A stretch of 50,214 nt of DNA from Roseicyclus salinarum (GTDB lineage Bacteria > Pseudomonadota > Alphaproteobacteria > Rhodobacterales > Rhodobacteraceae): contig NZ_JARRSA010000027.1 of assembly GCF_029624655.1 (NCBI RefSeq), positions 1-50,214 of the forward strand, read 5' to 3'. The translations under genes and the position numbers were made by a program. The notes under the pieces are model-generated. The model was given only the letters and a program-made list of their open reading frames with translations. It did no database searches and was not told the origin of the DNA. Position 1 is the stretch's first letter; every line of letters begins with the position of its first letter. This document shows positions 24,162 through 31,748 of the stretch, in pieces.

Positions 24162-25438
24162 GCCGAGGCTCCGGTCCTGTCGAAGACGCGCACGCCCCCG
24201 ACCCATGTTCCCGCGACGCGCCCCTGCAGGAGCGCGCCGTCGAAGGGCGTGTTCTTGGATTTCGACCTGAGCGTGCTCCGGTCGAGGCGGAACGGCGCCT
24301 CGGGGTCGAACAGGACAAGGTCCGCCGGCGCGCCCTGCGCGAGCCGCCCGCCCGGAAGCCCGAAGCGCCGCGCCGGGTTCAGCGCGAGGGCGGCGAAAAG
24401 CTGCGGCAAGTCCAGCGCGCCCGCATGGTAGAGCCGCATCGCCGCGGGCAGCAGCGTCTCGAGGCCCACCGCGCCGCTGGCCGCGGCCTCGAAGGGAAGG
24501 CGCTTGGATTCCTCGTCCTGCGGCGTGTGCATCGAGCAGATCACGTCGATCGTGCCGTCCGCCACGGCCTCGACCATGGCGAGCCTGTCGTCCTCGGACC
24601 TGAGCGGGGGCTTGAGCTTGAAGAAGGTGCGGAAGTCGCCCACGTCGAGCTCGTTCAGGGTCAGGTGGTGGATCGACACGCCGGCGGTCACGTCGAGGCC
24701 CGCCGCCTTCGCGCGCCGCAGGGCGGGCAGCGCGGCGGCGGTCGAGAGCTGATCGGCGTGGTAGCGCACGCCCGTCATCTCCACCAGCGCGAGGTCGCGC
24801 TCAAGGCCCATGCGCTCGGCCATCGGCGGCGACGAAGGCAGCCCCTTGAGCGCGGCGAACTTGCCCGAGGTCGCGGCCGCGCCGCGGCTCAGCCCCGGAT
24901 CCTGCGGGTGGCCGAGGATCAGCGCGCCGAGCCCGCGGGCATAGGTCATGCAGCGCGACAGGACGCGCGTGTCCCCGGTCACGGCGTCGCCGTCCGAGAA
25001 CGCCACCGCGCCCGCATCCAGAAGGAACCCGATCTCGGTCATCTCGTGGCCCTGCCGGCCCTTCGTCAGGGCGGCCATCGGGCGCACGCGGACCGGCGTC
25101 TCCTCGAGTGCGCGCCGTGTGACGAATTCAAGCACCTCGGGCGTGTCGATCGGCGTCAGCGTGTCGGGCCGGGTGATCATCGTGGTGACGCCGCCCGCCG
25201 CCGCGGCAAGGCCCGCGGTGCGCAGGCTTTCCTTGTGGCGCTCGCCCGGCTCGCCAACCTTGACGCCCACGTCCACGATCCCCGGCGCAAGGCACAGCCC
25301 GCCGCAATCCGTGCCGCCCTGGCGCGGGCCGGTGCCGGTCTCGGCGATCAGGCCGCCTTCGATCCTGACCCAGCCCCGGGTTTCCGTTCCGGCCTCAGGG
25401 TCGATCAGAAGGGCGTTGTGCAGAAGGGCGTTCGTCAT
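24158..25438 (-). CDS. pyrC: Dihydroorotase-like protein, probably catalytically inactive (PyrC')
   Basis: A 426-residue class I dihydroorotase homologue. The family scaffold is clear (LAPGIVDV, GVTTMI, HHLTLNELDV, GRLAQGAPADLVLFDP), but active-site residues are missing: the metal-binding HxH after the first strand reads DVGVKVGEPG instead of DVHVHLREPG; the catalytic Asp of the ATDHAPH motif is replaced (CSMHTPQ); and the Asn of MPNT is Asp (RPDT). The two later His remain (GHPQD, SIHHL). This matches the non-catalytic PyrC' that stabilises the aspartate transcarbamoylase dodecamer in pseudomonads. It shares an operon with pyrB. An active dihydroorotase should be elsewhere in the genome. Confidence 0.88.
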   Translation of the reverse strand: MTNALLHNALLIDPEAGTETRGWVRIEGGLIAETGTGPRQGGTDCGGLCLAPGIVDVGVKVGEPGERHKESLRTAGLAAAAGGVTTMITRPDTLTPIDTPEVLEFVTRRALEETPVRVRPMAALTKGRQGHEMTEIGFLLDAGAVAFSDGDAVTGDTRVLSRCMTYARGLGALILGHPQDPGLSRGAAATSGKFAALKGLPSSPPMAERMGLERDLALVEMTGVRYHADQLSTAAALPALRRAKAAGLDVTAGVSIHHLTLNELDVGDFRTFFKLKPPLRSEDDRLAMVEAVADGTIDVICSMHTPQDEESKRLPFEAAASGAVGLETLLPAAMRLYHAGALDLPQLFAALALNPARRFGLPGGRLAQGAPADLVLFDPEAPFRLDRSTLRSKSKNTPFDGALLQGRVAGTWVGGVRVFDRTGASA

Positions 25439-25890
25439 GCAGGCCTCCGTCCGCGCGCATCGTCGATGCCCGCGATGACCGCACCGGGGTCGGCCTGGTA
25501 TTTCAGAAGATGCTTGTCGCCCGAAACCGTCACGACCTGCACCGCCGAGAACAGGCCGCGCACGGCGTCCACGTTCTCCAGCGCGACCGCCCGTGCGCCG
25601 GGGCCCAGAAGCCGCCGGTCCGTCAGCCACCACTCCATCCGGATCTCGTCCGAGGCGAGGTAGAAGGCTCGCACCGCGATGGCGAAAAGCCCGCCGACGG
25701 CTCCGGTCCAGACATGCGGATTGCCGAGCGCCCAGAGGATCGCCATCCCCGCCGCCATCGCGACCGCGGCGATCCAGGCGTGTTCGCGCCAATAGGTGGC
25801 GCGGTCGCCCCTGAACGTGGCGAGCCGCCGCTCGCCCGGTTTGAGCGCGGTCGCCGGCGTGAACACGGTTCGGGTCGACGTGACGTCCAT
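25435..25890 (-). CDS. Membrane protein with bacterial PH-like domain
   Basis: A 151-residue protein. Two hydrophobic helices (about residues 37-75, HAWIAAVAMAAGMAILWAL and GAVGGLFAIAVRAFYLA) precede a C-terminal bPH-like segment: DEIRMEWWLTDRRLLG, VALENVDAVRG and VVTVSGDKHLLKYQADP. The YxVTxRRLL-type strand and following IxxVR pattern are typical of bPH_2 domains. It overlaps pyrC' at its 3' end and the upstream gene by one base at its 5' end, so it is cotranscribed with pyrB/pyrC'. Function unknown. Confidence 0.78.
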   Translation of the reverse strand: MDVTSTRTVFTPATALKPGERRLATFRGDRATYWREHAWIAAVAMAAGMAILWALGNPHVWTGAVGGLFAIAVRAFYLASDEIRMEWWLTDRRLLGPGARAVALENVDAVRGLFSAVQVVTVSGDKHLLKYQADPGAVIAGIDDARGRRPA

Positions 25891-26420
25891 CAGCCGTCCA
25901 GCAGGATGTAGAGCAGGACGAAGATCGCGATGAAGATCGCGAATTTCGCCCATTGCGGGATCCCCTTTCCCGAGCCGCCCGCGCGTTCGGGCGGGAAGCG
26001 GTCGGGCCCCGGGGCGGGATAGGGCGTGACATCGGCCCGCGGCAGGTCCGCGTCGTGATCGGGCAGCGCGAGAGAGAGCGTCGCGATCCTCGTGAGTTCC
26101 GCGCCGGGGTGGAAGACGCCGGTGAACGCGGTGTCGGGCACCAGCAGGACCGACCCGTCCAGCGCGTCGAGGCGCGCTGCCGTCGCGGTGTCGATCAGGG
26201 GCACGGGATCGAAGGCCATCGTGACGTATTGCGACAGTCGCGTCCCGTCGAGTTCCTTCAGCGGAAACAGCTCGATCCTGTCGGTGTCCAGCGTCTCGAC
26301 GCCCAGCCATCGGCGCAGGTCCGGCAGCTCGGGCGCTTCGCCCTTCGCGCGCGAGAGGTGGGTGTGGCGCAGGTCGCTGTCGCCGTTCACGGCAAAGATG
26401 TGGAGGGTCTTCGCGCTCAT
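25890..26420 (-). CDS. Tail-anchored hypothetical protein between pyrB and pyrC'
   Basis: A 176-residue protein starting [17 protein letters not shown], with a soluble region and a single C-terminal hydrophobic segment ([15 protein letters not shown]) ending three residues from the C-terminus, so it is probably tail-anchored in the inner membrane. A Pro-rich linker ([14 protein letters not shown]) precedes the anchor. ATG 26420 overlaps the pyrB stop by ATGA. I do not recognise a family. Its tight overlap with pyrB and the PH-like gene suggests that this insert is a fixed part of the operon. Confidence 0.8.
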   Translation of the reverse strand: MSAKTLHIFAVNGDSDLRHTHLSRAKGEAPELPDLRRWLGVETLDTDRIELFPLKELDGTRLSQYVTMAFDPVPLIDTATAARLDALDGSVLLVPDTAFTGVFHPGAELTRIATLSLALPDHDADLPRADVTPYPAPGPDRFPPERAGGSGKGIPQWAKFAIFIAIFVLLYILLDG

Positions 26421-27385
26421 GCCATGATCCCCCTGCGATCGGCGGCGTCCGCCCGCGCCGCGCGAAGGTTCGCGGCAAGAAGGTCCATCGCGGCCATGCG
26501 CACGGCGACGCCCATCTCCACCTGCTCCTGGATGACCGAGCGGTTGATGTCGTCGGCCAGCGTGCCGTCGATCTCCACGCCGCGGTTCATCGGGCCGGGG
26601 TGCATCACGATGGCGTCGTCCTTCGCCGCGCGCAGCTTGGCGGCGTCCAGCCCGAAGCGGTGGTAGTATTCCCGCTCGGACGGGATGAAGGCGCCGTCCA
26701 TGCGCTCCTTCTGCAGCCGCAGCATCATCACCACGTCGCAATCCTTCAGGCCCTGTTCCATGTCCTCGAACACCTCCACGCCCCAGTCGGCCGCCGCCGC
26801 AGGCATCAGCGTCGGCGGGCCGATCAGCCTCAGACGGTTTTCCAACTTGCCCAGAAGGTGAATGTTCGACCGCGCCACGCGGGAATGAGCGATGTCGCCG
26901 CAGATCGCGATGGTCAGCCGGTGCAGCCGCCCCTTCTCGCGCCGGATGGTCAACGCGTCGAGAAGCGCCTGCGTGGGATGCTCGTGCCGTCCGTCGCCCG
27001 CGTTCAGGACCGCGCAGTTCACCTTCTGCGCCAGAAGGTCCACCGCGCCGGAATGGGGGTGCCGGACCACCAGGATGTCTGGGTGCATCGCGTTCAGGGT
27101 CATCGCCGTGTCGATCAGCGTCTCGCCCTTCTTCAGGCTCGAGGCCTGCATCGCCATGTTCATCACGTCCGCGCCCAGCCGCTTGCCCGCGATCTCGAAA
27201 CTCGCCTGCGTGCGGGTCGAAGCCTCGAAGAACATGTTGATCTGGGTCAGCCCCTCGAGGACGCGGCCATGCACGCGGTCGCCGCGCTCGGCGTCGGCAT
27301 AGCGGTCGGCGAGGTCGAGGATCGCGTGGATCTCCTCGGGGTGCAGGGGCTCGATGCCCAGAAGGTGCTGCTGCCGGAAGCTCAT
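26417..27385 (-). CDS. pyrB: Aspartate carbamoyltransferase catalytic subunit
   Basis: A 322-residue ATCase. The carbamoyl-phosphate site [13 protein letters not shown] (STRT motif), [18 protein letters not shown] (80s loop), the [11 protein letters not shown] segment and [10 protein letters not shown] are diagnostic. It condenses carbamoyl phosphate with aspartate in pyrimidine synthesis. It is of the class without a PyrI regulatory subunit, and a PyrC' partner is encoded downstream. ATG 27385 gives the usual N-terminus; a TTGCCG-N18-TATAAG promoter lies 28-57 bp upstream. It is divergent from the UDG gene. Confidence 0.97.
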   Translation of the reverse strand: MSFRQQHLLGIEPLHPEEIHAILDLADRYADAERGDRVHGRVLEGLTQINMFFEASTRTQASFEIAGKRLGADVMNMAMQASSLKKGETLIDTAMTLNAMHPDILVVRHPHSGAVDLLAQKVNCAVLNAGDGRHEHPTQALLDALTIRREKGRLHRLTIAICGDIAHSRVARSNIHLLGKLENRLRLIGPPTLMPAAAADWGVEVFEDMEQGLKDCDVVMMLRLQKERMDGAFIPSEREYYHRFGLDAAKLRAAKDDAIVMHPGPMNRGVEIDGTLADDINRSVIQEQVEMGVAVRMAAMDLLAANLRAARADAADRRGIMA

Positions 27386-27412
27386 GGCATGATCCCGTTG
27401 TCCGCCTCGCCG

Positions 27413-27442
27413 CTTATAGGCGCGGGCGGCGCGTCGCGGCAA
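27413..27442 (-). promoter_or_regulatory. Candidate pyrB promoter
   Basis: On the minus strand TTGCCG (27437-27442), an 18-bp spacer and TATAAG (27413-27418). The -10 matches five of six consensus positions. Start of transcription would fall about 20 nt before the pyrB ATG; no attenuator or PyrR-type leader fits in that distance. Confidence 0.5.
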
Positions 27443-27503
27443 GGTCGGGAGGGCGATGACGGACCGTCCCGTCGCAAGGAGCGCCGCAGGGCCGCAAGCC
27501 CCC

Positions 27504-27532
27504 TTCCGCTCGCGCCCGCGCGGCCCTACCTT
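27504..27532 (+). promoter_or_regulatory. Candidate UDG promoter (leaderless arrangement)
   Basis: TTCCGC (27504-27509), 17 bp, TACCTT (27527-27532), 7 nt to ATG 27540. No Shine-Dalgarno. The -35 is weak. Confidence 0.33.
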
Positions 27533-27539
27533 TGCCGGC

Positions 27540-28385
27540 ATGGATGCAACGGAGTCGCACGACGCGCTGGCGCAACTCGCCTGGCAGGTGGAACTTGGCG
27601 CGGACGAGGCGATCCTCGACGCGCCGGTCAACCGCTTCGACCTGCCCGAGACCGCGCGGAAGGCGCCCGCACCTGCCGCGCCCGCACCTGCCGCGCCCGC
27701 GCCCGCGGTGCCCGGCCCTGCCGCCCCTGCGGTGGTGGCCCCGGCGGCGGCCGTGGTGGACGAGAAGGCCGTGGCGGACGCCGCGACGGCGCTCGCCCGC
27801 GACACCGCCGCCGCCGCCGGCAGCCTGCAGGACCTGCAGGCTTCCCTTGCCGCGTTCGAGGGATGCGAGCTGCGCCACGGCGCGCGCAATCTCGTGTTCT
27901 CCGACGGCGACGCGCGCGCGCGGGTCATGGTCGTGGGCGAGGCGCCCGGCCGCGACGAGGACCTGCAGGGCAAACCCTTCGTGGGTCGCGCGGGGCAGCT
28001 TCTGGACGCGATGTTCGCCGCCATCGGCCTTTCGCGCCACGCCGAGACGCCCGAGGCCGCGCTTTACATCACCAACATGCTGCCGTGGCGTCCGCCGCAG
28101 AACCGCGATCCGACCCCCGAGGAGATCGCCATCCTTCTGCCCTTCGTGCGTCGCCATGTCGAGCTTGCCGATCCCGAGGTTCTCGTGCTGATGGGCAACT
28201 GGGCCTGCCAGGGCCTTCTGGGCCGGCGCGGCATCATGCGCATGCGCGGCACATGGGATGAGGCGGTGGGCCGCCCCGCGCTGCCGATGTTCCATCCCGC
28301 GTTCCTGCTGCGCCAGCCCGCCGAGAAGGCGCGCGCGTGGGAGGACCTCCTGTCGCTGAAGGCCCGCCTGAGGGGAACCGCATGA
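27540..28385 (+). CDS. Uracil-DNA glycosylase, family 4-like, lacking Fe-S cysteines
   Basis: A 281-residue protein. Residues 42-72 are an Ala/Pro linker. The UDG fold has motif [20 protein letters not shown] (about 131-150), [15 protein letters not shown] (181-195) and FHPAFLLR (251-258). Family 4 enzymes use four Cys for a 4Fe-4S cluster; here only Cys109 of the first CxxC remains, the Cys of CRPPGNR is Trp183, and the Cys after EE is absent. The only other Cys is Cys223. So the cluster cannot form in the usual way. It should still remove uracil from DNA, but this is inferred. ATG 27540 is preferred to an upstream frame start at 27456, which adds an Arg/Pro-rich tail. The stop overlaps moaB by ATGA. 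Confidence 0.85.
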   Translation: MDATESHDALAQLAWQVELGADEAILDAPVNRFDLPETARKAPAPAAPAPAAPAPAVPGPAAPAVVAPAAAVVDEKAVADAATALARDTAAAAGSLQDLQASLAAFEGCELRHGARNLVFSDGDARARVMVVGEAPGRDEDLQGKPFVGRAGQLLDAMFAAIGLSRHAETPEAALYITNMLPWRPPQNRDPTPEEIAILLPFVRRHVELADPEVLVLMGNWACQGLLGRRGIMRMRGTWDEAVGRPALPMFHPAFLLRQPAEKARAWEDLLSLKARLRGTA

Positions 28386-28924
28386 GCCGCATCGACGAAA
28401 GCCGCCCGTTCAAGCCTGTCCGCATCGCGATCCTGGCGGTTTCCGACACGCGCGGGCTGTCCGAGGACAAGTCCGGCGCCGTCCTCGTCGAGCGCCTGAC
28501 CGAGGCGGGGCACATCCTCGCCGCGCGCCACATCCTGCCCGACGAGCGCGCACAGATCGCCGATCAGCTGCGCGCCTGGGTGGCAGATCCGGGCATCGAC
28601 GTGATCCTGACGACCGGCGGCACCGGACTGACGGGCCGCGACGTGACGGTCGAGGCGCACCGCGATGTCTACGAAAAGGAGATCGAGGCCTTCGCCACGG
28701 TCTTCACCATGGTGTCGATGCAGAAGATCGGCACCTCGGCGGTGCAGTCGCGCGCCACGGGCGGCGTGGCCAACGGCACCTACCTCTTCGCGCTGCCGGG
28801 ATCTTCGGGGGCGTGCCGGGACGCGTGGGACGAGATCCTGAAATGGCAGCTCGACTATCGGCACCGGCCCTGCAACTTCGTCGAGATACTGCCCCGGCTG
28901 GACGAGCACCTGCGCCGGAAATGA
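28382..28924 (+). CDS. moaB: Molybdenum cofactor biosynthesis protein MoaB
   Basis: A 180-residue MogA/MoaB-fold protein. It shows VRIAILAVSDTRG, the MPT-binding TTGGTGLTGRDVTVEA, and FALPGSSGACRDAWDEIL. In this family the protein binds molybdopterin and can adenylylate it before Mo insertion; MoaB in some bacteria is not required. It is coupled to the UDG gene by ATGA. Together with moaD/moaE at 15160-15863 it shows an intact Moco pathway in the organism. The following 197 bp before the convergent DsbD-like gene show no gene or clear terminator. Confidence 0.93.
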   Translation: MSRIDESRPFKPVRIAILAVSDTRGLSEDKSGAVLVERLTEAGHILAARHILPDERAQIADQLRAWVADPGIDVILTTGGTGLTGRDVTVEAHRDVYEKEIEAFATVFTMVSMQKIGTSAVQSRATGGVANGTYLFALPGSSGACRDAWDEILKWQLDYRHRPCNFVEILPRLDEHLRRK

Positions 28925-29121
28925 CGCTTTCGTGCGCCTGACGCGGCCACGCCTCAACCGGACGGCGGCGGCGTCTGCGACCGCCTCGGGCCCGTGCTGC
29001 CGACGACGCTCACGACCGTGCCGGGCGTCGGGATGGTGGTCGTGCTTCCGGTGTTGGGTCAGGACGCTGCCCCGCAGGCCGCTCGTGGCCCTCTCCGCGC
29101 TCAGCCGGACTGCCTGAGCGC

Positions 29122-29949
29122 TCAGCCCCTGCAGCCGTCCAGTTCCACGACCATGCGCGAGCCGATCACCGTGATGCGAAGGTCGCCACGGTTCAGCGCG
29201 AAGGGCCCGTGGTCAGACGGCACGACATCGGCCACGGCGGTCATCGTCCCGCCATCGCGCCGGCTCGCGGCCTCGGACACCCAGATCTGCGGGTCGCGAT
29301 GCTCCAGCACCAGCGTTTCGTCGCTGCCGGTCGGCGGCACGTCCGCCGTCACCGTCACGCGCAATCCGTCCGAGATGGGCTCGACCGAACAGCGCGCGTC
29401 CCCCGCCCCGGCCTCGGTCGCGGTGAGCGGCCGGTTCGACAGGGCGCGGCCGATGGCCCGGTCCCGCTCGCGATCCGGCAGAAGTTCACCCTCGATGTCG
29501 AGGCTGATCGGAAGGCAGATGTCGAGGCAGACCCCCATGTCGAGCCTGCCCTCCAGACGGTGCGCGCCGCCGTCCGACAGGGCGAACTCGACCGGCAGAA
29601 CGACGTCGTCGCGGTATCCGATCGACCTGAGTCCGTTGGTGAAGAAGATTTCGGGCGCGGGCCAGTGGATCGCCATGCCCTCGATCCCCTCAGCCGAGCG
29701 CAGGCGCAGGACCGTGGGAACGCCGCCGTCGCCCGGCGCGCGCCAGTAGGTCTTCCACCCGGGCGCGAGCGTGATGCGGATGCCGGCCATGTGCCGCCCG
29801 TCCTCCATCCGCCAGCCCTCGATGAGCGACACCTGCACGACCTCGTCCACGCTTCGGCCCGCGAACTCGGCCGACGCCGGCGCGGGCGGAAAGCAGGCAG
29901 CGGCCGCGACGAGCGACGCGAAACCGAGTGTGTGCAGGGCCCTGAGCAT
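29122..29949 (-). CDS. Secreted DsbD N-terminal-domain-like (ScsB/DsbD-alpha) protein
   Basis: A 275-residue protein with a Sec signal peptide (LRALHTLGFASLVAAAA...ASA, cleavage near residue 27). The mature part is a DsbD-alpha-like immunoglobulin fold: AGIRITLAPGWKTYWRAPGDGG, DVVLPVEFAL, and the redox pair GVCLDICLP, in which two Cys separated by three residues match the CxxxC-type site of this domain. It lacks the membrane and thioredoxin domains of full DsbD, so it probably accepts electrons from a separate CcdA/DsbD-like protein in the periplasm. A third Cys pair (DARCSV and a C-terminal DGC) may form a structural disulphide. Confidence 0.82.
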   Translation of the reverse strand: MLRALHTLGFASLVAAAACFPPAPASAEFAGRSVDEVVQVSLIEGWRMEDGRHMAGIRITLAPGWKTYWRAPGDGGVPTVLRLRSAEGIEGMAIHWPAPEIFFTNGLRSIGYRDDVVLPVEFALSDGGAHRLEGRLDMGVCLDICLPISLDIEGELLPDRERDRAIGRALSNRPLTATEAGAGDARCSVEPISDGLRVTVTADVPPTGSDETLVLEHRDPQIWVSEAASRRDGGTMTAVADVVPSDHGPFALNRGDLRITVIGSRMVVELDGCRG

Positions 29950-29955
29950 GGATCG

Positions 29956-29984
29956 GGGGTAGACAGTCGCAGATGAAATGAAAA
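29956..29984 (-). promoter_or_regulatory. Candidate promoter of DsbD-like gene (leaderless arrangement)
   Basis: On the minus strand TTTTCA (29979-29984), 17 bp, TACCCC (29956-29961), 6 nt to ATG 29949. No Shine-Dalgarno. Confidence 0.35.
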
Positions 29985-30022
29985 GTCACGTTTTGGGGAA
30001 CCCGTGCGCCATCACGGGCGGG

Positions 30023-30051
30023 TTGATTGAAATCCGCAACAGCCCCATGCT
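30023..30051 (+). promoter_or_regulatory. Candidate promoter of algH/yqgE gene (leaderless arrangement)
   Basis: TTGATT (30023-30028), 17 bp, CATGCT (30046-30051), 6 nt to ATG 30058. No Shine-Dalgarno. The -10 is poor. A 6-bp hairpin CCCGTG-N6-CACGGG sits just upstream (30001-30018). Confidence 0.33.
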
Positions 30052-30057
30052 CGGGCG

Positions 30058-30636
30058 ATGCAGACGCCGTCCGCCCCCGAAGAGCTGACTGGAAAGCTCC
30101 TGATCGCCATGCCCGGCATGGGCGACCCGCGCTTCGCGGGCGCCGTGGTGTTCCTGTGCGCCCATTCGCCCGAAGGCGCGATGGGCCTCATCGTCAACAA
30201 GCGCATGGACGAGGTGACGTTCTCGGAGTTGCTGGAGCAGCTCGAGATCGCAAGCCCCGGCGCCGTGCGCGACGTGCCGGTCTGCTACGGCGGGCCGGTG
30301 GAGATGCGGCGGGGCTTCGTCCTGCACTCGTCGGACTATGCGGCGCACGGCGATGACGGGCTGGTGGTCGACCCGCGTTTTTCCATGACGGCGACGCTCG
30401 ACGTCCTCGAGGACATCGCGAACGCGCGCGGGCCGCGACAGGCGTTGCTCGCGCTCGGCTATGCCGGCTGGGGGCCGGGCCAGGTCGAGGCCGAGATCGC
30501 GCAGAACGGCTGGCTGACCGCCGAGGCGTCGCCCGAACTCGTCTTTGCCGCGTCGATGGAAGGCAAGTGGGAGGCGGCGCTCAAGTCGCTCGGCATTCAC
30601 CCCCTGATGCTCTCGTCCGAAGCGGGCCACGCCTGA
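30058..30636 (+). CDS. YqgE/AlgH family protein (UPF0301)
   Basis: A 192-residue protein of normal UPF0301 length. Characteristic parts are LLIAMPGMGDPRFAGAVVFL, GAMGLIVNK, YGGPVEMRRGFVLHS, and LGYAGWGPGQVEAEI. Members are linked to alginate or transcriptional regulation by name only; molecular function is unknown. Convergent with the Sua5 gene, 6 bp apart. ATG 30058 has no Shine-Dalgarno; an upstream ATG at 30048 is out of frame. Confidence 0.93.
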   Translation: MQTPSAPEELTGKLLIAMPGMGDPRFAGAVVFLCAHSPEGAMGLIVNKRMDEVTFSELLEQLEIASPGAVRDVPVCYGGPVEMRRGFVLHSSDYAAHGDDGLVVDPRFSMTATLDVLEDIANARGPRQALLALGYAGWGPGQVEAEIAQNGWLTAEASPELVFAASMEGKWEAALKSLGIHPLMLSSEAGHA

Positions 30637-30642
30637 GGCCGT

Positions 30643-31602
30643 TCAGGCCTCGGGAACGGCGGCGCGGCGCAGCCGGTCGTTGATCGCGCGCCCGAGCCCG
30701 GTGTCGGGAACCTTGGCGACGCGGATCGCTTGCGCCTGCGTCCGGCGCGCCATCGCGTCCGCCTCGTGCAGGACCGAGAACAGCCGCGCGGCCGCCTCCA
30801 CGAGGTCGCCGGACGGGGACAGCGACAGGTCCGCATCGCCGGGGCCGAACCCGATCGTGACCTCGCCGGGCTGCGGCGTTCCGCCAAGGACGAGGCGTAC
30901 GCCGGGGGCGTAGTGCCGTTCCATCTGGCCCGGCGCCTCGATCCGGCCCGGCGTCAGGTCCGCCGTCAGGGGGCCGGCCACTGCCTCCACCGCCTCGCGG
31001 GGGATGCCGCCTTCGCGCAGCAGGCGCACGCCGGCTTCGCCGGGTGCGAGGATGGTCGATTCGACGCCGACGGGGCAGGGGCCCGCGTCCAGCACCGCGT
31101 CCACCGCCGCCCCGAGGCCCTCGAGGACATGCGCCGCCTCGGTCGCGCTGATCCGTCCCGAGGGGTTCGCCGACGGCGCGGCGACGGGGCGCCCCAACTT
31201 CTCCAGAACCGCGCGCATGACCGGATGGGCCGGCACCCGCACTGCGACGGTCGCAAGTCCCGCCGTGACCAGCGGCGAAAGCCCGGCATCGGGCCGGAGC
31301 GGCAGCGCCAGCGTCAGGGGCCCCGGCCAGAAGGCGTCGGCCAGCGTCCGGGCGGCGCCGGTCATGACGGCGATGCGCCCCACGGCCTCGACGTCGGGCA
31401 CATGCACGATCAGCGGATTGAAGCTGGGCCGTCCCTTCGCCTCGAAGATCCGGGCCACCGCGCGACCGTTCGCGGCGTCGGCGGCGAGGCCGTAGACCGT
31501 CTCGGTCGGGACGGCCACGAGCCCGCCCGCCGCGAGGATCGACGCGGCGCGCGCGATGCCTTGCGCGTCGGGGGAAAGAAGCTCTGGACTTGACGCGGAC
31601 AT
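30643..31602 (-). CDS. L-threonylcarbamoyladenylate synthase (Sua5/YrdC/YwlC)
   Basis: A 319-residue protein, the long Sua5 form: a YrdC catalytic domain (about 1-200) and a C-terminal Sua5 domain. The YrdC part has VPTETVYGLAADA, IFEAKGRPSFNPLIVH (the KxR-SxN nucleotide site), WPGPLTLAL, VAVRVPAHPV and APSANPSGRISAT. It makes threonylcarbamoyl-AMP from Thr, bicarbonate and ATP for tRNA t6A37. The linker and Sua5 domain begin around GQMERHYAPG. ATG 31602 lacks a strong Shine-Dalgarno. Divergent from the acyl-CoA dehydrogenase. Confidence 0.94.
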   Translation of the reverse strand: MSASSPELLSPDAQGIARAASILAAGGLVAVPTETVYGLAADAANGRAVARIFEAKGRPSFNPLIVHVPDVEAVGRIAVMTGAARTLADAFWPGPLTLALPLRPDAGLSPLVTAGLATVAVRVPAHPVMRAVLEKLGRPVAAPSANPSGRISATEAAHVLEGLGAAVDAVLDAGPCPVGVESTILAPGEAGVRLLREGGIPREAVEAVAGPLTADLTPGRIEAPGQMERHYAPGVRLVLGGTPQPGEVTIGFGPGDADLSLSPSGDLVEAAARLFSVLHEADAMARRTQAQAIRVAKVPDTGLGRAINDRLRRAAVPEA

Positions 31603-31748
31603 CCGTGACGTAACGTTGAGGTTGATCCGGACCCGCGCGCGACCCTAGCTCTCGCGGGCGACAGGAGGACTGGCGCGGGCCAGGGCGGGCGTAGCGCGAT
31701 TTCGACGCGCCTGCAAACCCGGACCGCCCAGAGACGAGGGAGTTTGCC

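Noticed and set aside
24158-25438. Functional dihydroorotase
   Set aside because: The HxH metal motif and catalytic Asp are absent, so calling it an active PyrC would mislead.
28925-29121. Short open frames between moaB and the DsbD-like gene
   Set aside because: No RBS, no recognisable protein features, and located between convergent genes.
31606-31619. TGACGTAACGTTGA as a LiuR/MerR-type operator
   Set aside because: Only imperfect dyad symmetry and it lies directly before the Sua5 start; evidence too thin.
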